From Bacillus sp. 1NLA3E (GTDB taxonomy: Bacteria > Bacillota > Bacilli > Bacillales > Cytobacillaceae), in the NCBI RefSeq assembly GCF_000242895.2, contig NC_021171.1, positions 1,088,001 to 1,152,000 of the forward strand: a stretch of DNA of 64,000 nt, written 5' to 3'. A model generated the notes under the pieces. It saw only the letters and a list, made by a program, of their open reading frames with translations. It ran no database searches and was not told the origin of the DNA. The position numbers and the translations under genes were made by a program. Of this stretch, positions 1 to 8,321 are shown one piece after another (the stretch's first letter is position 1; each line of letters starts with the position of its first letter).

Positions 1-1
1 A

Positions 2-466
2 CAAAAAAAACTTACACCACAGCAGCTGCAATATCAGCAGCTACAAAAAAAGCATGAATTAAAACGGCCAGTATTAAAAAATTGTCTAAAAGCATTTTTA
101 ATTGGTGGAATCATTTGTGTGATTGGACAGGCAATTAGCTACTTCTATATCTATTTCTTTAACTTTACCGAGCAAACGGCAGGAAACCCTACTGTTGCGA
201 CAATGGTTTTCTTAGCAATGTTATTAACAGGGTTTGGAGTTTACGATCACCTTGCTCAATTTGGAGGGGCGGGCAGTGCTGTACCCGTGACTGGGTTTGG
301 TAATGCTGTTATTTCAGCAGCGATAGAGCACCGGACAGAAGGGTATGTACTTGGGGTTGGTGGTAATATGTTCAAACTGGCGGGATCGGTAATTTTATTT
401 GGGGTATTTTCTGCTTTTGTTGTCGCTTTAATTAAAACTCTTCTGGACATTTTGGGGGTTTTTTAA
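2..466 (+). CDS. spoVAC: Stage V sporulation protein AC (SpoVAC), 5' end outside window
   Basis: Integral membrane subunit of the SpoVA channel, which moves dipicolinic acid across the spore inner membrane. The frame is open from base 2, so the first residues lie outside the window. The visible part starts with a basic, Gln-rich cytoplasmic stretch followed by hydrophobic segments. The family-typical segments LTGFGVYDHLAQFGGAG and VPVTGFGNAV are present, and the C-terminal helix ends in LLDILGVF. A GTG at 119 is internal, because the coding frame continues upstream of it. The stop abuts the spoVAD start (TAAATG), so the genes are co-transcribed and probably translationally coupled. Identity is secure. 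Confidence 0.95.
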   Translation, partial: QKKLTPQQLQYQQLQKKHELKRPVLKNCLKAFLIGGIICVIGQAISYFYIYFFNFTEQTAGNPTVATMVFLAMLLTGFGVYDHLAQFGGAGSAVPVTGFGNAVISAAIEHRTEGYVLGVGGNMFKLAGSVILFGVFSAFVVALIKTLLDILGVF

Positions 467-1489
467 ATGTTAAAAGGAAAACAAAGTTGGATTTTTAAAA
501 ATAGACCAGCGATTATCTCCACCGGCGTTTCTGGAGGTCCATTTGAAGCAAATGGGAATTTGGCCAATGATTTCGATTACCTTCACGAAGATCTTTGGAT
601 GGGACAGGATTCTTATGAAAAGGCACATCGCCTTTTAATCGAGGAAGCAATCAATAGGTCATTACAAAAATGCAATTTAGAAAAGGATAAGCTGCAGTTT
701 TTTATTGGTGGGGACTTAATTAATCAAATTACTCCAACAAGTTTTGCCGCGAGAACTTTTCAGGTACCTTACATGGGGATATTTGGAGCATGTTCCACCT
801 CAATGGAAGGGCTTGCACTGGCTTCTTTTCTCGTAAATTATCAAGGAGCAGATTACATATTAACTGGTGCATCTAGTCATAATGCTGCAGTGGAAAAACA
901 GTTCCGCTATCCAACTGAATATGGTGGCCAAAAGCCACCGACTGCCCAGTGGACCGTTACGGGTGCCGGTGTAGCAATTCTTGCAAAAAATTTAGATGAA
1001 AATAAGAATGATCATCCAGTGACGACATCGGCAACGATTGGCAAAGTGGTAGATATGGGGCTGACAGATCCCTTTAACATGGGGGGAGCGATGGCACCGG
1101 CTGCGGCAGATACGATTGCAGCTCATTTTAGAGATTTACAGTTATCCCCCTCTTATTATGACTTAATTGTAACGGGTGATCTTGGCAGAATAGGGCATGA
1201 AACGGCTTTCGACTTGCTGACCAAAAATGGAGTTATGCTCTCAAAGGAACAATTTAGGGATTGCGGTTTAATGATTTATAAAGATAATCAGCCTGTGATG
1301 TCTGGTGGCAGTGGTGCAGGTTGTTCAGCGACTGTATTTTATGGTCATCTGTTGAATGAAATGAAAAAAGGTATCTATAAGAAAATATTAGTCGTAGCAA
1401 CCGGTGCACTATTATCTCCGATATCTTTTCAACAGAATGAAACAATCCCATGCATAGCACATGCGGTGTCAATTGAAATAGGAAACTAA
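467..1489 (+). CDS. spoVAD: Stage V sporulation protein AD (SpoVAD)
   Basis: Soluble, thiolase-fold subunit of the SpoVA complex that binds dipicolinic acid at the spore inner membrane. The 340 residues match the usual family length. The thiolase-like GACSTSMEG stretch is near residue 106, and the C-terminal region carries MSGGSGAGCSATV. The ATG follows directly after the spoVAC stop. A 20-base gap and an AAAGGAGGA ribosome site separate it from spoVAE. The order AC-AD-AE is conserved in spore formers. Expression in the forespore under sigma-G is known for the family; no promoter is visible here because the operon start is outside the window. Confidence 0.96.
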   Translation: MLKGKQSWIFKNRPAIISTGVSGGPFEANGNLANDFDYLHEDLWMGQDSYEKAHRLLIEEAINRSLQKCNLEKDKLQFFIGGDLINQITPTSFAARTFQVPYMGIFGACSTSMEGLALASFLVNYQGADYILTGASSHNAAVEKQFRYPTEYGGQKPPTAQWTVTGAGVAILAKNLDENKNDHPVTTSATIGKVVDMGLTDPFNMGGAMAPAAADTIAAHFRDLQLSPSYYDLIVTGDLGRIGHETAFDLLTKNGVMLSKEQFRDCGLMIYKDNQPVMSGGSGAGCSATVFYGHLLNEMKKGIYKKILVVATGALLSPISFQQNETIPCIAHAVSIEIGN

Positions 1490-1509
1490 GTTCAAAAGGA
1501 GGAACCTAG

Positions 1510-1866
1510 ATGCTGGCAATGTTTTTTTGGGCTTTTGTGATTGGAGGTCTCATTTGTGTATTTGGTCAGCTTTTATTTGATGTTGCAAAATTGACGCCTG
1601 GCCATACTTTAAGTTTATTAGTGGTTATTGGATCTGTATTAGGTGGGTTTGGTCTTTATGATCCAATAGCCGATTTTGCGGGGGCTGGCGCGACCATTCC
1701 GATTACCAGTTTTGGTAATTCCTTAGTGCTTGGTGCCCTTCAAGAGGCAGAGAAGCATGGTATTGTTGGTGTTTTAACAGGAATGTTTGAAGTAACAAGC
1801 TCAGGAATTTCAGCTGCAATCGTATTTGGTTTCATCGGTGCTCTGTTCTTCAAACCAAAGGGCTAA
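1510..1866 (+). CDS. spoVAE: Stage V sporulation protein AE (SpoVAEb type)
   Basis: Small (118-residue) polytopic membrane subunit of the SpoVA dipicolinate channel. It is a paralogue of SpoVAC: FGLYDPIADFAGAG and IPITSFGNSLV correspond to the SpoVAC segments. A strong AAAGGAGGA lies just upstream of the ATG. No spoVAEa or spoVAF follows; the next gene is a YjcZ-type peptide. This short AC-AD-AEb arrangement differs from the full B. subtilis spoVA operon and resembles the accessory three-gene SpoVA sets of some Bacillaceae. The part of the operon left of the window cannot be judged. Confidence 0.93.
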   Translation: MLAMFFWAFVIGGLICVFGQLLFDVAKLTPGHTLSLLVVIGSVLGGFGLYDPIADFAGAGATIPITSFGNSLVLGALQEAEKHGIVGVLTGMFEVTSSGISAAIVFGFIGALFFKPKG

Positions 1867-1972
1867 AATACTTTTCATCTCTAAAAAGGCTCATTTTAAG
1901 GAGCTCGCCTATATCACTTTTGAATTATTTACATATGTTATAAGTGAGCAAAGTAAAGTGAGGTGACAATCT

Positions 1973-2104
1973 ATGGGCTTTGGTTACTGTGGCTATGGCG
2001 GATATGGCGGATACGGATACGGAGGCGGTTACGGTGGTTCGACTTTCGTTCTAATCGTCGTATTGTTCATCTTGTTAATCATTGTTGGAGCAAGCTTCTA
2101 TTAA
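1973..2104 (+). CDS. YjcZ-family sporulation peptide (43 aa)
   Basis: A 43-codon gene. The N-terminal half is Gly/Tyr-rich ([15 protein letters not shown]) and the second half is a single hydrophobic helix ([18 protein letters not shown]). This is the hallmark of the YjcZ/YqfT-type sporulation peptides of Bacillus. A GAGGTGA ribosome site lies 7 bases before the ATG. It lies between spoVAE and spoVIF, in the same sporulation neighbourhood as yjcZ in B. subtilis. It is probably a small membrane or coat-associated peptide; its molecular role is unknown. Confidence 0.85.
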   Translation: MGFGYCGYGGYGGYGYGGGYGGSTFVLIVVLFILLIIVGASFY

Positions 2105-2132
2105 TATGTAGAGGCTAGACCGCAATAGGGAA

Positions 2133-2246
2133 GAGGTTGGCTTTTAAACTGGTTATTTCCTTTATTAAAGCACTTATGTGCCTTATGTGATGAGGCAACG
2201 GTAGTACTTTAGGGAGATCGATGTTTTAAGCCAGCCTTTTTTTTTT
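2133..2246 (+). ncRNA. Candidate structured small RNA ending in an intrinsic terminator
   Basis: No ORF occupies this intergenic stretch, but it folds extensively. The outer arms GGTTGGCTT (2135-2143) and AAGCCAGCC (2228-2236) form 9 pairs, extended inward by TAAAC/GTTTT-type pairs. A second helix joins TTTCCTT (near 2156-2162) with AGGGAGA. Inside are two mutually exclusive hairpins, GCAC-TTAT-GTGC and GCCTTA/TGAGGC. A run of ten T follows the last arm. A simple terminator would not need an 80-base structured loop, so a small RNA is likely. The sporulation neighbours suggest a spore-stage RNA, but I cannot assign it to a known family. Confidence 0.45.
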
Positions 2247-2400
2247 GGATAAGCAGATGGTTTTGAAAGTATTGGTTGGTTACACCGATTATTGGTTTTA
2301 TTATATTGAAATAACAAATTGATCTATTTTGAAAATCACCATTCGTTGCCTTCCTTCATAGTATATAAAGGAGTTTTAAGAAGGAGGCGTAGGTTTCAGC

Positions 2401-2655
2401 ATGGATAATGGTTTCTTTAAAAACGTTGAAAAGAAAACAGGCGTCAATATGAAGGATATTTTGGATCTTGCCAACTCTTTGCAGCATGCTAATTTTAAAG
2501 ATGAAAAGACGGTTAGAGGCGTAATCCGGAAGGTCTCTCAAATCGCTGGAAAATCAGTTTCAAGAGATATGGAAGATAAAATTGTTCAATCGATTATTAA
2601 AGATGGTAAATCATTAGATTTTAATACCATTTCAAAAATGATCAATAAAAAGTAG
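2401..2655 (+). CDS. spoVIF: Stage VI sporulation protein F (SpoVIF)
   Basis: 84-residue soluble protein recognised as SpoVIF (YjcC). In B. subtilis it acts in the mother cell during coat assembly and affects GerE-dependent late gene expression. The sequence shows the N-terminal FFKNVEKKTGVNMKDILDLA segment and the helical VRGVIRKVSQIAGKSVS. The start is the ATG at 2401, preceded by GAAGGAGG about 12 bases upstream. Its place next to yjcD on the opposite strand, with a YjcZ peptide upstream, reproduces the B. subtilis yjcA-yjcD region. Confidence 0.9.
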   Translation: MDNGFFKNVEKKTGVNMKDILDLANSLQHANFKDEKTVRGVIRKVSQIAGKSVSRDMEDKIVQSIIKDGKSLDFNTISKMINKK

Positions 2656-2698
2656 TAAATTAAAGGGGTCAGACCCCACAACTGATGACAAAAAAATA

Positions 2699-2728
2699 TC
2701 AGATACCTTCAAATAAAAAGGTACCTGA
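2699..2728. terminator. Bidirectional hairpin between convergent spoVIF and yjcD
   Basis: TCAGATACCTT (2699-2709) pairs with AAGGTACCTGA (2718-2728) with one mismatch. It sits between two GGGGTCAGACCCC-like palindromes (2665-2677 and near 2740-2750), and both flanking genes end here. Confidence 0.5.
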
Positions 2729-2754
2729 ATATTGGTGGGAGTCAGACCCCTTAC

Positions 2755-5049
2755 TTATCTAAGTGTTGATAAAAACCTGGAAGGATTAGCTTTTTTTCCT
2801 CGTAACCTTTCGGGAATAGACAAATACAAAGCTTCCATTGCCCTTGTAACAGCTACATATAACAACCGTCTTTCCTCTTCCAAAGCTGATGAATCCCCAT
2901 TTCGAAGTGACTCTAACGAGTAATCATGTGGGAGCGAACCATCAACAGTACCTAAAACATACACAGTATTGTACTCTAATCCTTTGGCTCGATGGATCGT
3001 ACTTAAGGTGACGGCATCTTGGACTTGCTTTGAGATTTGTTTCATTTCCTTGTTCATAGCCTTCATATGGTCGGTGTGTTCTAGAAAATCGAGAATACTA
3101 GAAAAGTTCTTTGCAGCAACTTTCAAATCACGAATGTCATCGGAGCCTTTGTCGAGTTGGTTGCCTTCATTGCCTCGTTTCTTTACAAAGTCCTGAAAAC
3201 CTAGCTCTTTTTCTACCATTTCAATCGCCACAGTCGGTGAAAGTGAAGATAAACCACGAAGAATAGGGATAAGCTTTTTTAATTTTTTTGCTTGAAATGC
3301 GTAGGCAGTTTTCAAATGGGACAATGATTCTAGCATAGAGCAATCTTGTAAAATACTTTCTGCCTTAATATCTTGGAATACGGTTTGTTTGATAAACAGG
3401 GCTGGAAGGACCGCTTTAATGGCATTTTGATCATCTTCGTTCAGGCTTAACTTTAAAAATGCCAGCATCCCTTTTACAATAAAGCGGTCATAAAAGGACT
3501 CAATATCCTGGTCAATTTTAAAGGGAAGACTGGAAGAGACAAGCCGTTCAAACATGGCACGGCTTCCGGTGTTGGTCCGGAATAGTATCGCAAAATCACT
3601 GGGCCGTTTTCCATGGGCTATTTTTTCTAAAATATCAGTCAGGATCATGGTAGCCTCTTCTTCCTCATCGTAAGGAAAGAAGCTAACAGGAGTCTGGGTA
3701 TGCGAGTATTGAGCTGCCATCGATTTTGCTCTTCGGCGTTTATTTTGACTAATGATCTGATTGGCTACAGACACGATTTCATGACTAGAACGGTAGTTTT
3801 GATCAAGAACAACTAACTTTGCGTTTGGAAAATCTCGTTCAAACTCTAAGAGGTAAGATGGATCGCTTCCACGAAAAGCATAAATGGATTGATCATCATC
3901 ACCAACAGCACAGACATTCTTTGATTTTGCCGACAGCAATTTAATCAGTTCGTATTGAACTTTATTAATATCTTGAAACTCGTCAATCAGAAAGTATTGA
4001 AAACGATTTTGATAGGTTTCTAGTAAGGAAGAATCTGCTTGGAATAATTGAAAACAGCCGATAAGCATATCATCAAAATCAAACAGCTGGTGATTTTGCT
4101 TATTTAATTCGTATTGTTTATACAAGAAGGCCACTTTTTCTTCCCAATCGCCCTCAGGTTTCACTGTATCAGGAAATTCTAGATTGTTTTTCCAATAACT
4201 AATTTTCTGAAGCGCCAAGTCATAAGAAAACTCCTTTTCGTCTAGATTGAGGGTCCGACCAGCTTCCTTAAGCATTTGTTCCCGTTGCCAATCTCGTTTT
4301 AATAGATTCCGAGCATCCCATCTTTCACGAGCATGGAATGAGAGAATTCGGTAAAAGATACTATGAAAAGTACCAGTTACTAGTTGTTGAATCTGTCTTC
4401 CAGAAATATTTGGATAGTGATGGAGTCTAGCTTTCATTTCAGCAGCAGCCTTTGCCGTAAAGGTTACCAGCATAATCGAACTAGGATTGAGCTTTTTCTC
4501 TTCTAACATAAAGGCAGTACGAGCCGTCAACACTCGTGTTTTCCCACTCCCTGCCCCGGCAAGAACGAGGATGGGCCCGTCTGAATAGGAGACAGCCTTT
4601 GCTTGGCTCCTGTCGAGACTGAAGCCACTTTTGGCAAGCGCGTGTATATAGGAGTGGTCATGTTCTATTCTAAATGGTGGGGATGAAACAAATGGTTTGT
4701 CTATTTTCAAGGCACGGGATTTTTTTAAAATAACCTCACGCGTGGCCGTTGCAGTAGTCTGAATGGAGCGGGAAACAGGTATTCTAAATCCATTTTGTTC
4801 AGTATAGACTGATTCTACTTTTACAGGTGCTACCTCCTCGATAATAGGTTGGTCAGCGCAGCTTTTATGATCAGGAAGAACGTGAAAGAAGTGAGGTTCT
4901 TCCATAATTCCCAAATAGAGCCGCACTTTGTCCCCACAACTTGGACAAGTTAGTGAGCCCTTTTTTCCGGCATCATAAATCTTTTGATATTCTTCACGGT
5001 TTGTTTTATTTAAATGGATTTTATCTTTAAGGAAAATGGCAGTTTTCAT
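2755..5049 (-). CDS. yjcD: UvrD/Rep-type ATP-dependent DNA helicase YjcD
   Basis: Superfamily 1A 3'-5' DNA helicase, 764 residues. Motifs in order: Walker A AGAGSGKT (residues 164-171), Walker B LIDEFQD, motif III GDDDQSIYAFRG, motif IV LDQNYRSS, motif V TIHRAKGLEY and motif VI EERRLLYVAVTRA. The N-terminal 70 residues carry a putative metal site (CPSC at 35-38, then HFFH and HKSC to residue 64) that resembles the CoiA-like start seen on YjcD proteins rather than ordinary UvrD/PcrA. The start has a good site AACCTCC just before the ATG. The gene converges on spoVIF. The family link to DNA repair is inferred from homology. Confidence 0.92.
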   Translation of the reverse strand: MKTAIFLKDKIHLNKTNREEYQKIYDAGKKGSLTCPSCGDKVRLYLGIMEEPHFFHVLPDHKSCADQPIIEEVAPVKVESVYTEQNGFRIPVSRSIQTTATATREVILKKSRALKIDKPFVSSPPFRIEHDHSYIHALAKSGFSLDRSQAKAVSYSDGPILVLAGAGSGKTRVLTARTAFMLEEKKLNPSSIMLVTFTAKAAAEMKARLHHYPNISGRQIQQLVTGTFHSIFYRILSFHARERWDARNLLKRDWQREQMLKEAGRTLNLDEKEFSYDLALQKISYWKNNLEFPDTVKPEGDWEEKVAFLYKQYELNKQNHQLFDFDDMLIGCFQLFQADSSLLETYQNRFQYFLIDEFQDINKVQYELIKLLSAKSKNVCAVGDDDQSIYAFRGSDPSYLLEFERDFPNAKLVVLDQNYRSSHEIVSVANQIISQNKRRRAKSMAAQYSHTQTPVSFFPYDEEEEATMILTDILEKIAHGKRPSDFAILFRTNTGSRAMFERLVSSSLPFKIDQDIESFYDRFIVKGMLAFLKLSLNEDDQNAIKAVLPALFIKQTVFQDIKAESILQDCSMLESLSHLKTAYAFQAKKLKKLIPILRGLSSLSPTVAIEMVEKELGFQDFVKKRGNEGNQLDKGSDDIRDLKVAAKNFSSILDFLEHTDHMKAMNKEMKQISKQVQDAVTLSTIHRAKGLEYNTVYVLGTVDGSLPHDYSLESLRNGDSSALEEERRLLYVAVTRAMEALYLSIPERLRGKKANPSRFLSTLR

Positions 5050-5111
5050 AGGAGGTTACCTCTTTTGCATACAAAGTCGCTAAACGGGCGCTTGAGCTTT
5101 TCTTATAAAAT

Positions 5112-5302
5112 AGGCTCTGTTAAAATAAAATGTTGATTTCCGTTCCAGGCGCTTCGCTTTCCGCGGGGCGGGCGGTGAGCCTCCTCGGCGCTTAAGCGCC
5201 TGCGGGGTCTCACCTGTCCCGCTGCTCCCGCAGGAGTCTTCGCGCCTTCCACTCCAATCAACTTTGTTCAAAAAAATCAACATTGAGCTTTAACACAGCC
5301 TC
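5112..5302. repeat. Dispersed palindromic repeat, subtype I, copy A
   Basis: About 190 bases bounded by imperfect inverted ends (AGGCTCTGTTAAA on the left, TTTAACACAGCCT on the right, each followed inward by AATGTTGATT or its complement). The core is GC-rich with nested hairpins (GAGCCTCCTCGGCGC, GGCGCTTAAGCGCC, CTGCTCCCGCAGGAG). A 67-codon minus-strand ORF inside it is not a gene. Related copies: 31327-31487 (inverted), 44264-44452, and subtype II at 52021-52246 and 62730-62956. Confidence 0.85.
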
Positions 5303-5392
5303 TTATTAAATAAAAAAACATAAAATTTTAAACACAAAGGTAATCATATCAAAATTTTACTGGAATCAAAAGGGTGAAAAGTTGGCAAACAA

Positions 5393-5414
5393 AAAAGCCC
5401 TGCTAAGATAGGGC
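5393..5414 (-). terminator. Intrinsic terminator of yjcG-yjcF
   Basis: On the minus strand, GCCCT and AGGGC form a hairpin followed by TTTTTT, just after the yjcF stop. Confidence 0.8.
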
Positions 5415-5430
5415 CGGAATTTGTAGCGGA

Positions 5431-5853
5431 TTATAAGATCTTTTTCATGCTTTTATGAGGAATACCAGCATCCAAAAATTCTTCAGAAATAGTTTTATAG
5501 CCTAAGCGGCTATAAAAAGGGATCGCATGGGTTTGGGCATTTAGTTTTAAGTTTGATATGCCATTTGTTTGCGCATATTTCTCAATAAAATTCATGAGTT
5601 CTTTCCCGGCACCAGTATTGCGTTGGCCCTTCAAAACACAAATTCGTTCAACCTTTCCGATGCCTGCTAGGACGCGGAACCGTCCAGCACCAACTGGTTG
5701 ATCATTTTCATAAAGGACAAAGTGCGTTGCTTCTGCTTCATTCTGATCAATTTCTTCTTCAGGTGGAACTTGTTGTTCTTCAATAAATACTTTTTTTCTT
5801 ATCGAGTAAGCATCATTTAATTCTTGTTCAGTTGCGACAACTTTAACAGTCAT
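5431..5853 (-). CDS. yjcF: GNAT-family N-acetyltransferase YjcF
   Basis: 140-residue cytoplasmic acetyltransferase of the GNAT fold. The N-terminal segment IRKKVFIEEQQVPPEEEID is characteristic of the YjcF/ElaA-like group. The acetyl-CoA pyrophosphate loop reads RNTGAGKELM and the C-terminal strand is AIPFYSRLGYKTI. The ATG has AAAGGAA 8 bases upstream. Only 5 bases separate it from the upstream yjcG stop, so the two form an operon closed by the terminator at 5393-5414. The substrate is unknown. Confidence 0.88.
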   Translation of the reverse strand: MTVKVVATEQELNDAYSIRKKVFIEEQQVPPEEEIDQNEAEATHFVLYENDQPVGAGRFRVLAGIGKVERICVLKGQRNTGAGKELMNFIEKYAQTNGISNLKLNAQTHAIPFYSRLGYKTISEEFLDAGIPHKSMKKIL

Positions 5854-5858
5854 ACACT

Positions 5859-6371
5859 TTATTCCTTTCCAAAACGAAATGTTTCATAGACAGTCCAAAA
5901 ACCATCTTCAAGTTGATAAAGTAGGTGGAAGCGGTCTATCATTTCCTCGTGATTTATTTGTAGCATTCTAAGTGAACCAAATACATCATAATGTTCATCA
6001 TCGGACAGATTTTGGCCAATCGTAATATGTGGGACAAAGTTGTATTCAGGCTTTTCACCAACAAAATCGGTATGGAGCTCTGTATGCAACTTTTCTAATT
6101 CGGGATTCGGGTTAATTTTAAAATAGATGACATTATTTACAGGTTTGAATGAGCTTGTTTTTAACACTTTTAGTGGAAAAGGTGTTGTGCCCTCGGCAAT
6201 CTGTTTTAACCTTAGGGCTAATTCCTTAATTTGTTCTTCGGTTGATTCGAAAGGTTCTTTTAAGGTTAGATGAGGAGAAATTAATGCATAATGCGGGTCA
6301 TATCTTTTACGATAAGAATTTGCTAAGTCCTGCAATTTTTTCGATGGATAAATAACGACACCAAATTTCAT
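5859..6371 (-). CDS. yjcG: 2H phosphoesterase (2'-5' RNA ligase family) YjcG
   Basis: 170 residues with the two signature HxT motifs of 2H phosphoesterases: [10 protein letters not shown] near residue 34 and VPHITIGQ near residue 115. YjcG proteins belong to this 2'-5' RNA ligase-like superfamily; the physiological substrate is not known. The start is the ATG at 6371 with GGAGGTAATGTT immediately upstream. It is the first gene of a yjcG-yjcF transcript, as in B. subtilis. The esterase yjcH that follows there is absent here. Confidence 0.9.
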   Translation of the reverse strand: MKFGVVIYPSKKLQDLANSYRKRYDPHYALISPHLTLKEPFESTEEQIKELALRLKQIAEGTTPFPLKVLKTSSFKPVNNVIYFKINPNPELEKLHTELHTDFVGEKPEYNFVPHITIGQNLSDDEHYDVFGSLRMLQINHEEMIDRFHLLYQLEDGFWTVYETFRFGKE

Positions 6372-6749
6372 AACATTACCTCCAGTTAGTGAACTCTTAT
6401 GCAGCAGGGCTAAGTTACTTTCTAAAAAGCTTTTGAAAGAGCGAAATAAAGCGGAAGCTTTGATTGTATTATGGAAAACATTATATCAAATTTTTAAAAT
6501 AAATCATATCGCGGTAGTCCTGTTACAGGACCCAAGAATCGATAATTAAATTTCGCTAATTTTGATGGAGTTCATCGGCGAACTTCCCGATTTTTCCAAG
6601 CTGAAAATAGTCTGCACTGTCTTGAGCGATTAATACATGATATATAAATAAATGTGAGAAAGAATGGGGCAAATAGATCAAGAGATTTTACCACAACCAA
6701 GGGAGTTTACTAAAGGTTCAAATGTCCCCATTGTTCGTCCTGAAAAATG
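6372..6749. other. Intergenic stretch without a recognised gene
   Basis: AT-rich. I see no ORF with a ribosome site, no repeat of the families found elsewhere in the window and no strong hairpin. A 63-codon frame that runs antisense across the tRNA is a shadow. Confidence 0.5.
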
Positions 6750-6777
6750 TTGACATAATCCCTAATTTCCTTATAAT
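6750..6777 (+). promoter_or_regulatory. Sigma-A promoter of tRNA-Val
   Basis: Perfect -35 TTGACA (6750-6755) and -10 TATAAT (6772-6777) with a 16-base spacer, about 38 bases before the tRNA 5' end. Confidence 0.85.
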
Positions 6778-6815
6778 AAGAAATGTACCTTTGAAAAAGG
6801 TGTACCTTATATTAT

Positions 6816-6887
6816 GACTTGTTAGCTCAGTGGGAGAGCACTTCCTTGACAGGGAAGGGGTCGTGGGTTCGAATCCCTCACAGGTCA
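6816..6887 (+). tRNA. tRNA-Val (anticodon GAC)
   Basis: The cloverleaf can be drawn by eye. Acceptor GACTTGT pairs with ACAGGTC, the D stem is GCTC/GAGC, the anticodon stem is CTTCC/GGAAG with loop TTGACAG (anticodon GAC), and the T arm is GTGGG-TTCGAAT-CCCTC. Discriminator A is followed by TCA, so CCA is not encoded. The T stem contains one U-U mismatch (50/64). Its own sigma-A promoter lies upstream and a terminator directly downstream, so it is a single-gene transcript. Confidence 0.9.
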
Positions 6888-6896
6888 TCAAAAAAA

Positions 6897-6930
6897 ATCC
6901 TAACATCAATTTGATGTTAGGATTTTTTTT
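6897..6930 (+). terminator. Intrinsic terminator of tRNA-Val
   Basis: ATCCTAACATCA (6897-6908) and TGATGTTAGGAT (6912-6923) form a perfect 12-bp stem followed by eight T. Confidence 0.92.
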
Positions 6931-7259
6931 GTGGTATTTATTCTATTGATGACAAACAAAAGCTTTGGTGACAGTAAAGGGTCAAAGTTTTTGTTGTTAA
7001 AGTGATCTTTATGGATGTAGTACAGATAAAGCGATTAGCAATACAAGAAGTTAACATAGTTCCGCATTCGAGACATGTGGAGTGCGTTACGAATTTAGTG
7101 TTGAAATAACCTAATCAGCGATTATCCTTATTAAGCCTAATTTCTAGATATCTGCAATTTATGAGAAAAATGCGAGAGATTCTTATCTGAATACGCTCCA
7201 GACATCCATAAATATATTATTGCTGTAGGGTTATTTACATAAGCGACATAGTTGAAATA
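6931..7259. other. Intergenic stretch without a recognised gene
   Basis: About 330 AT-rich bases between the tRNA terminator and the 3' end of the LLM-class oxidoreductase. No plausible ORF, RNA or repeat seen. Confidence 0.5.
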
Positions 7260-8321
7260 CTATTTCCTTGTTTCTTTTCGTATAACGGGCGCTACTTCTG
7301 TTGCCAATCGCTCAATGTTTTCGGCAACTTTTTTAAAGGGCATACCACCTATGTCCATTTGCGCCATAAACCGCTGGTGACCAAACAACTCGTATTGGCA
7401 CATAATTTTTTCGATGATTTGCTGAGAGCTTCCAACAAAAAGGGCTGTTTCTTTTCTAGATAGCAGTTCAAAATCAGCTCTTGAAAAAGTAGTATTTTTC
7501 ACATGCCCACGATTAAGGTGGAACCAATAATTTGAATGATACGGGTAATATTCTTCTATTGCCTGCTGATTCGTTTTTGAAATATAAGCGTGCCCCGTAA
7601 CTCCCACCTTCAAATTTTCTAGAGCATGACCAGTTTGAGCAGCTGTTACTCGGTATTGATCAACAAGCGGCTTATATAAGCTTGGATCACCGCCAAGTAA
7701 CACTATTGCTAAGCCAGTGCCTAATCTCCCTGCTCGTTCTGCACTTTCCAAAGACCCACCAACACCTACCCATATTGGAATTTTTGGTTGAACAGGTCGC
7801 GGTGCAATTTCCGCATCCTTTAATGAAGAACGATAGCGACCATTCCAGGTAACCATTTCCTTTGCATTTAGATTTAGTAAAAGCTCAATGTGTTCTTCAA
7901 ACAATTCATCATAATTTTTTGTATCATAACCGAAAAGTGGGAATGAGTCTAAAAAAGCCCCACGCCCAGCAATGATTTCAGCACGGCCATTTGATAAAAG
8001 ATCAAGTGTTGCAAAATCCTCGAATAAACGAATAGGGTCTATCGTGTTTAATACTGTCGTCGCACTTGTCAATTTAATTTGTTTTGTGACTTGTGAAATG
8101 GCCGACAAGACGATTGCCGGTGCGGACACTGCGTAATCTAAACGGTGATGTTCTCCCACACCAAATACATCCAGTCCAGCTTCATCTGCCATTTTTGCTG
8201 CTTTTATTATTTCTTCAATTCTCTGCTTTGCACTGCTGGTTTTACCTGTTTGTGGATCCGGGTATAAATCCGCTAAGGAATATATTCCAATTTCCATTCC
8301 ATTTTGACTCCCAGCCTTCAA
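7260..8321 (-). CDS. LLM-class flavin-dependent oxidoreductase
   Basis: Bacterial-luciferase-like flavin oxidoreductase, about 353 residues, probably FMNH2-dependent; the substrate is unknown. Landmarks are GIYSLADLYPDP, the GVGEHHRLDY segment near the N-terminus, the SATTVLNTIDPIRLFEDFATLD strand region and the GRGAF loop. I place the start at the TTG at 8321 because GGAGGAG lies 6 bases upstream; an ATG at 8372 in the same frame has no comparable ribosome site, and a third option is the ATG giving MEIGIYSLAD. It is a single gene, divergent from lutA. Confidence 0.85.
   Translation of the reverse strand: MKAGSQNGMEIGIYSLADLYPDPQTGKTSSAKQRIEEIIKAAKMADEAGLDVFGVGEHHRLDYAVSAPAIVLSAISQVTKQIKLTSATTVLNTIDPIRLFEDFATLDLLSNGRAEIIAGRGAFLDSFPLFGYDTKNYDELFEEHIELLLNLNAKEMVTWNGRYRSSLKDAEIAPRPVQPKIPIWVGVGGSLESAERAGRLGTGLAIVLLGGDPSLYKPLVDQYRVTAAQTGHALENLKVGVTGHAYISKTNQQAIEEYYPYHSNYWFHLNRGHVKNTTFSRADFELLSRKETALFVGSSQQIIEKIMCQYELFGHQRFMAQMDIGGMPFKKVAENIERLATEVAPVIRKETRK

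Noticed and set aside
2665-2755. GGGGTCAGACCCC palindromes as regulatory sites
   Set aside because: The same short palindromes occur at 63743-63783, and related GGTGTCAGGCACC forms at 34363, 38224 and 53092, always after genes; they behave as terminator parts.
5080-5283. 67-codon minus-strand ORF, with a similar one at 62704-62892
   Set aside because: Both lie within copies of the dispersed palindromic repeat and read the same GC-rich core (GSSGTGETPQALKRRGGS); no independent coding evidence.
6718-6909. 63-codon minus-strand ORF over the tRNA
   Set aside because: It is antisense to a clear tRNA-Val, a frequent false ORF (CEGFEPTTPSLSRK).
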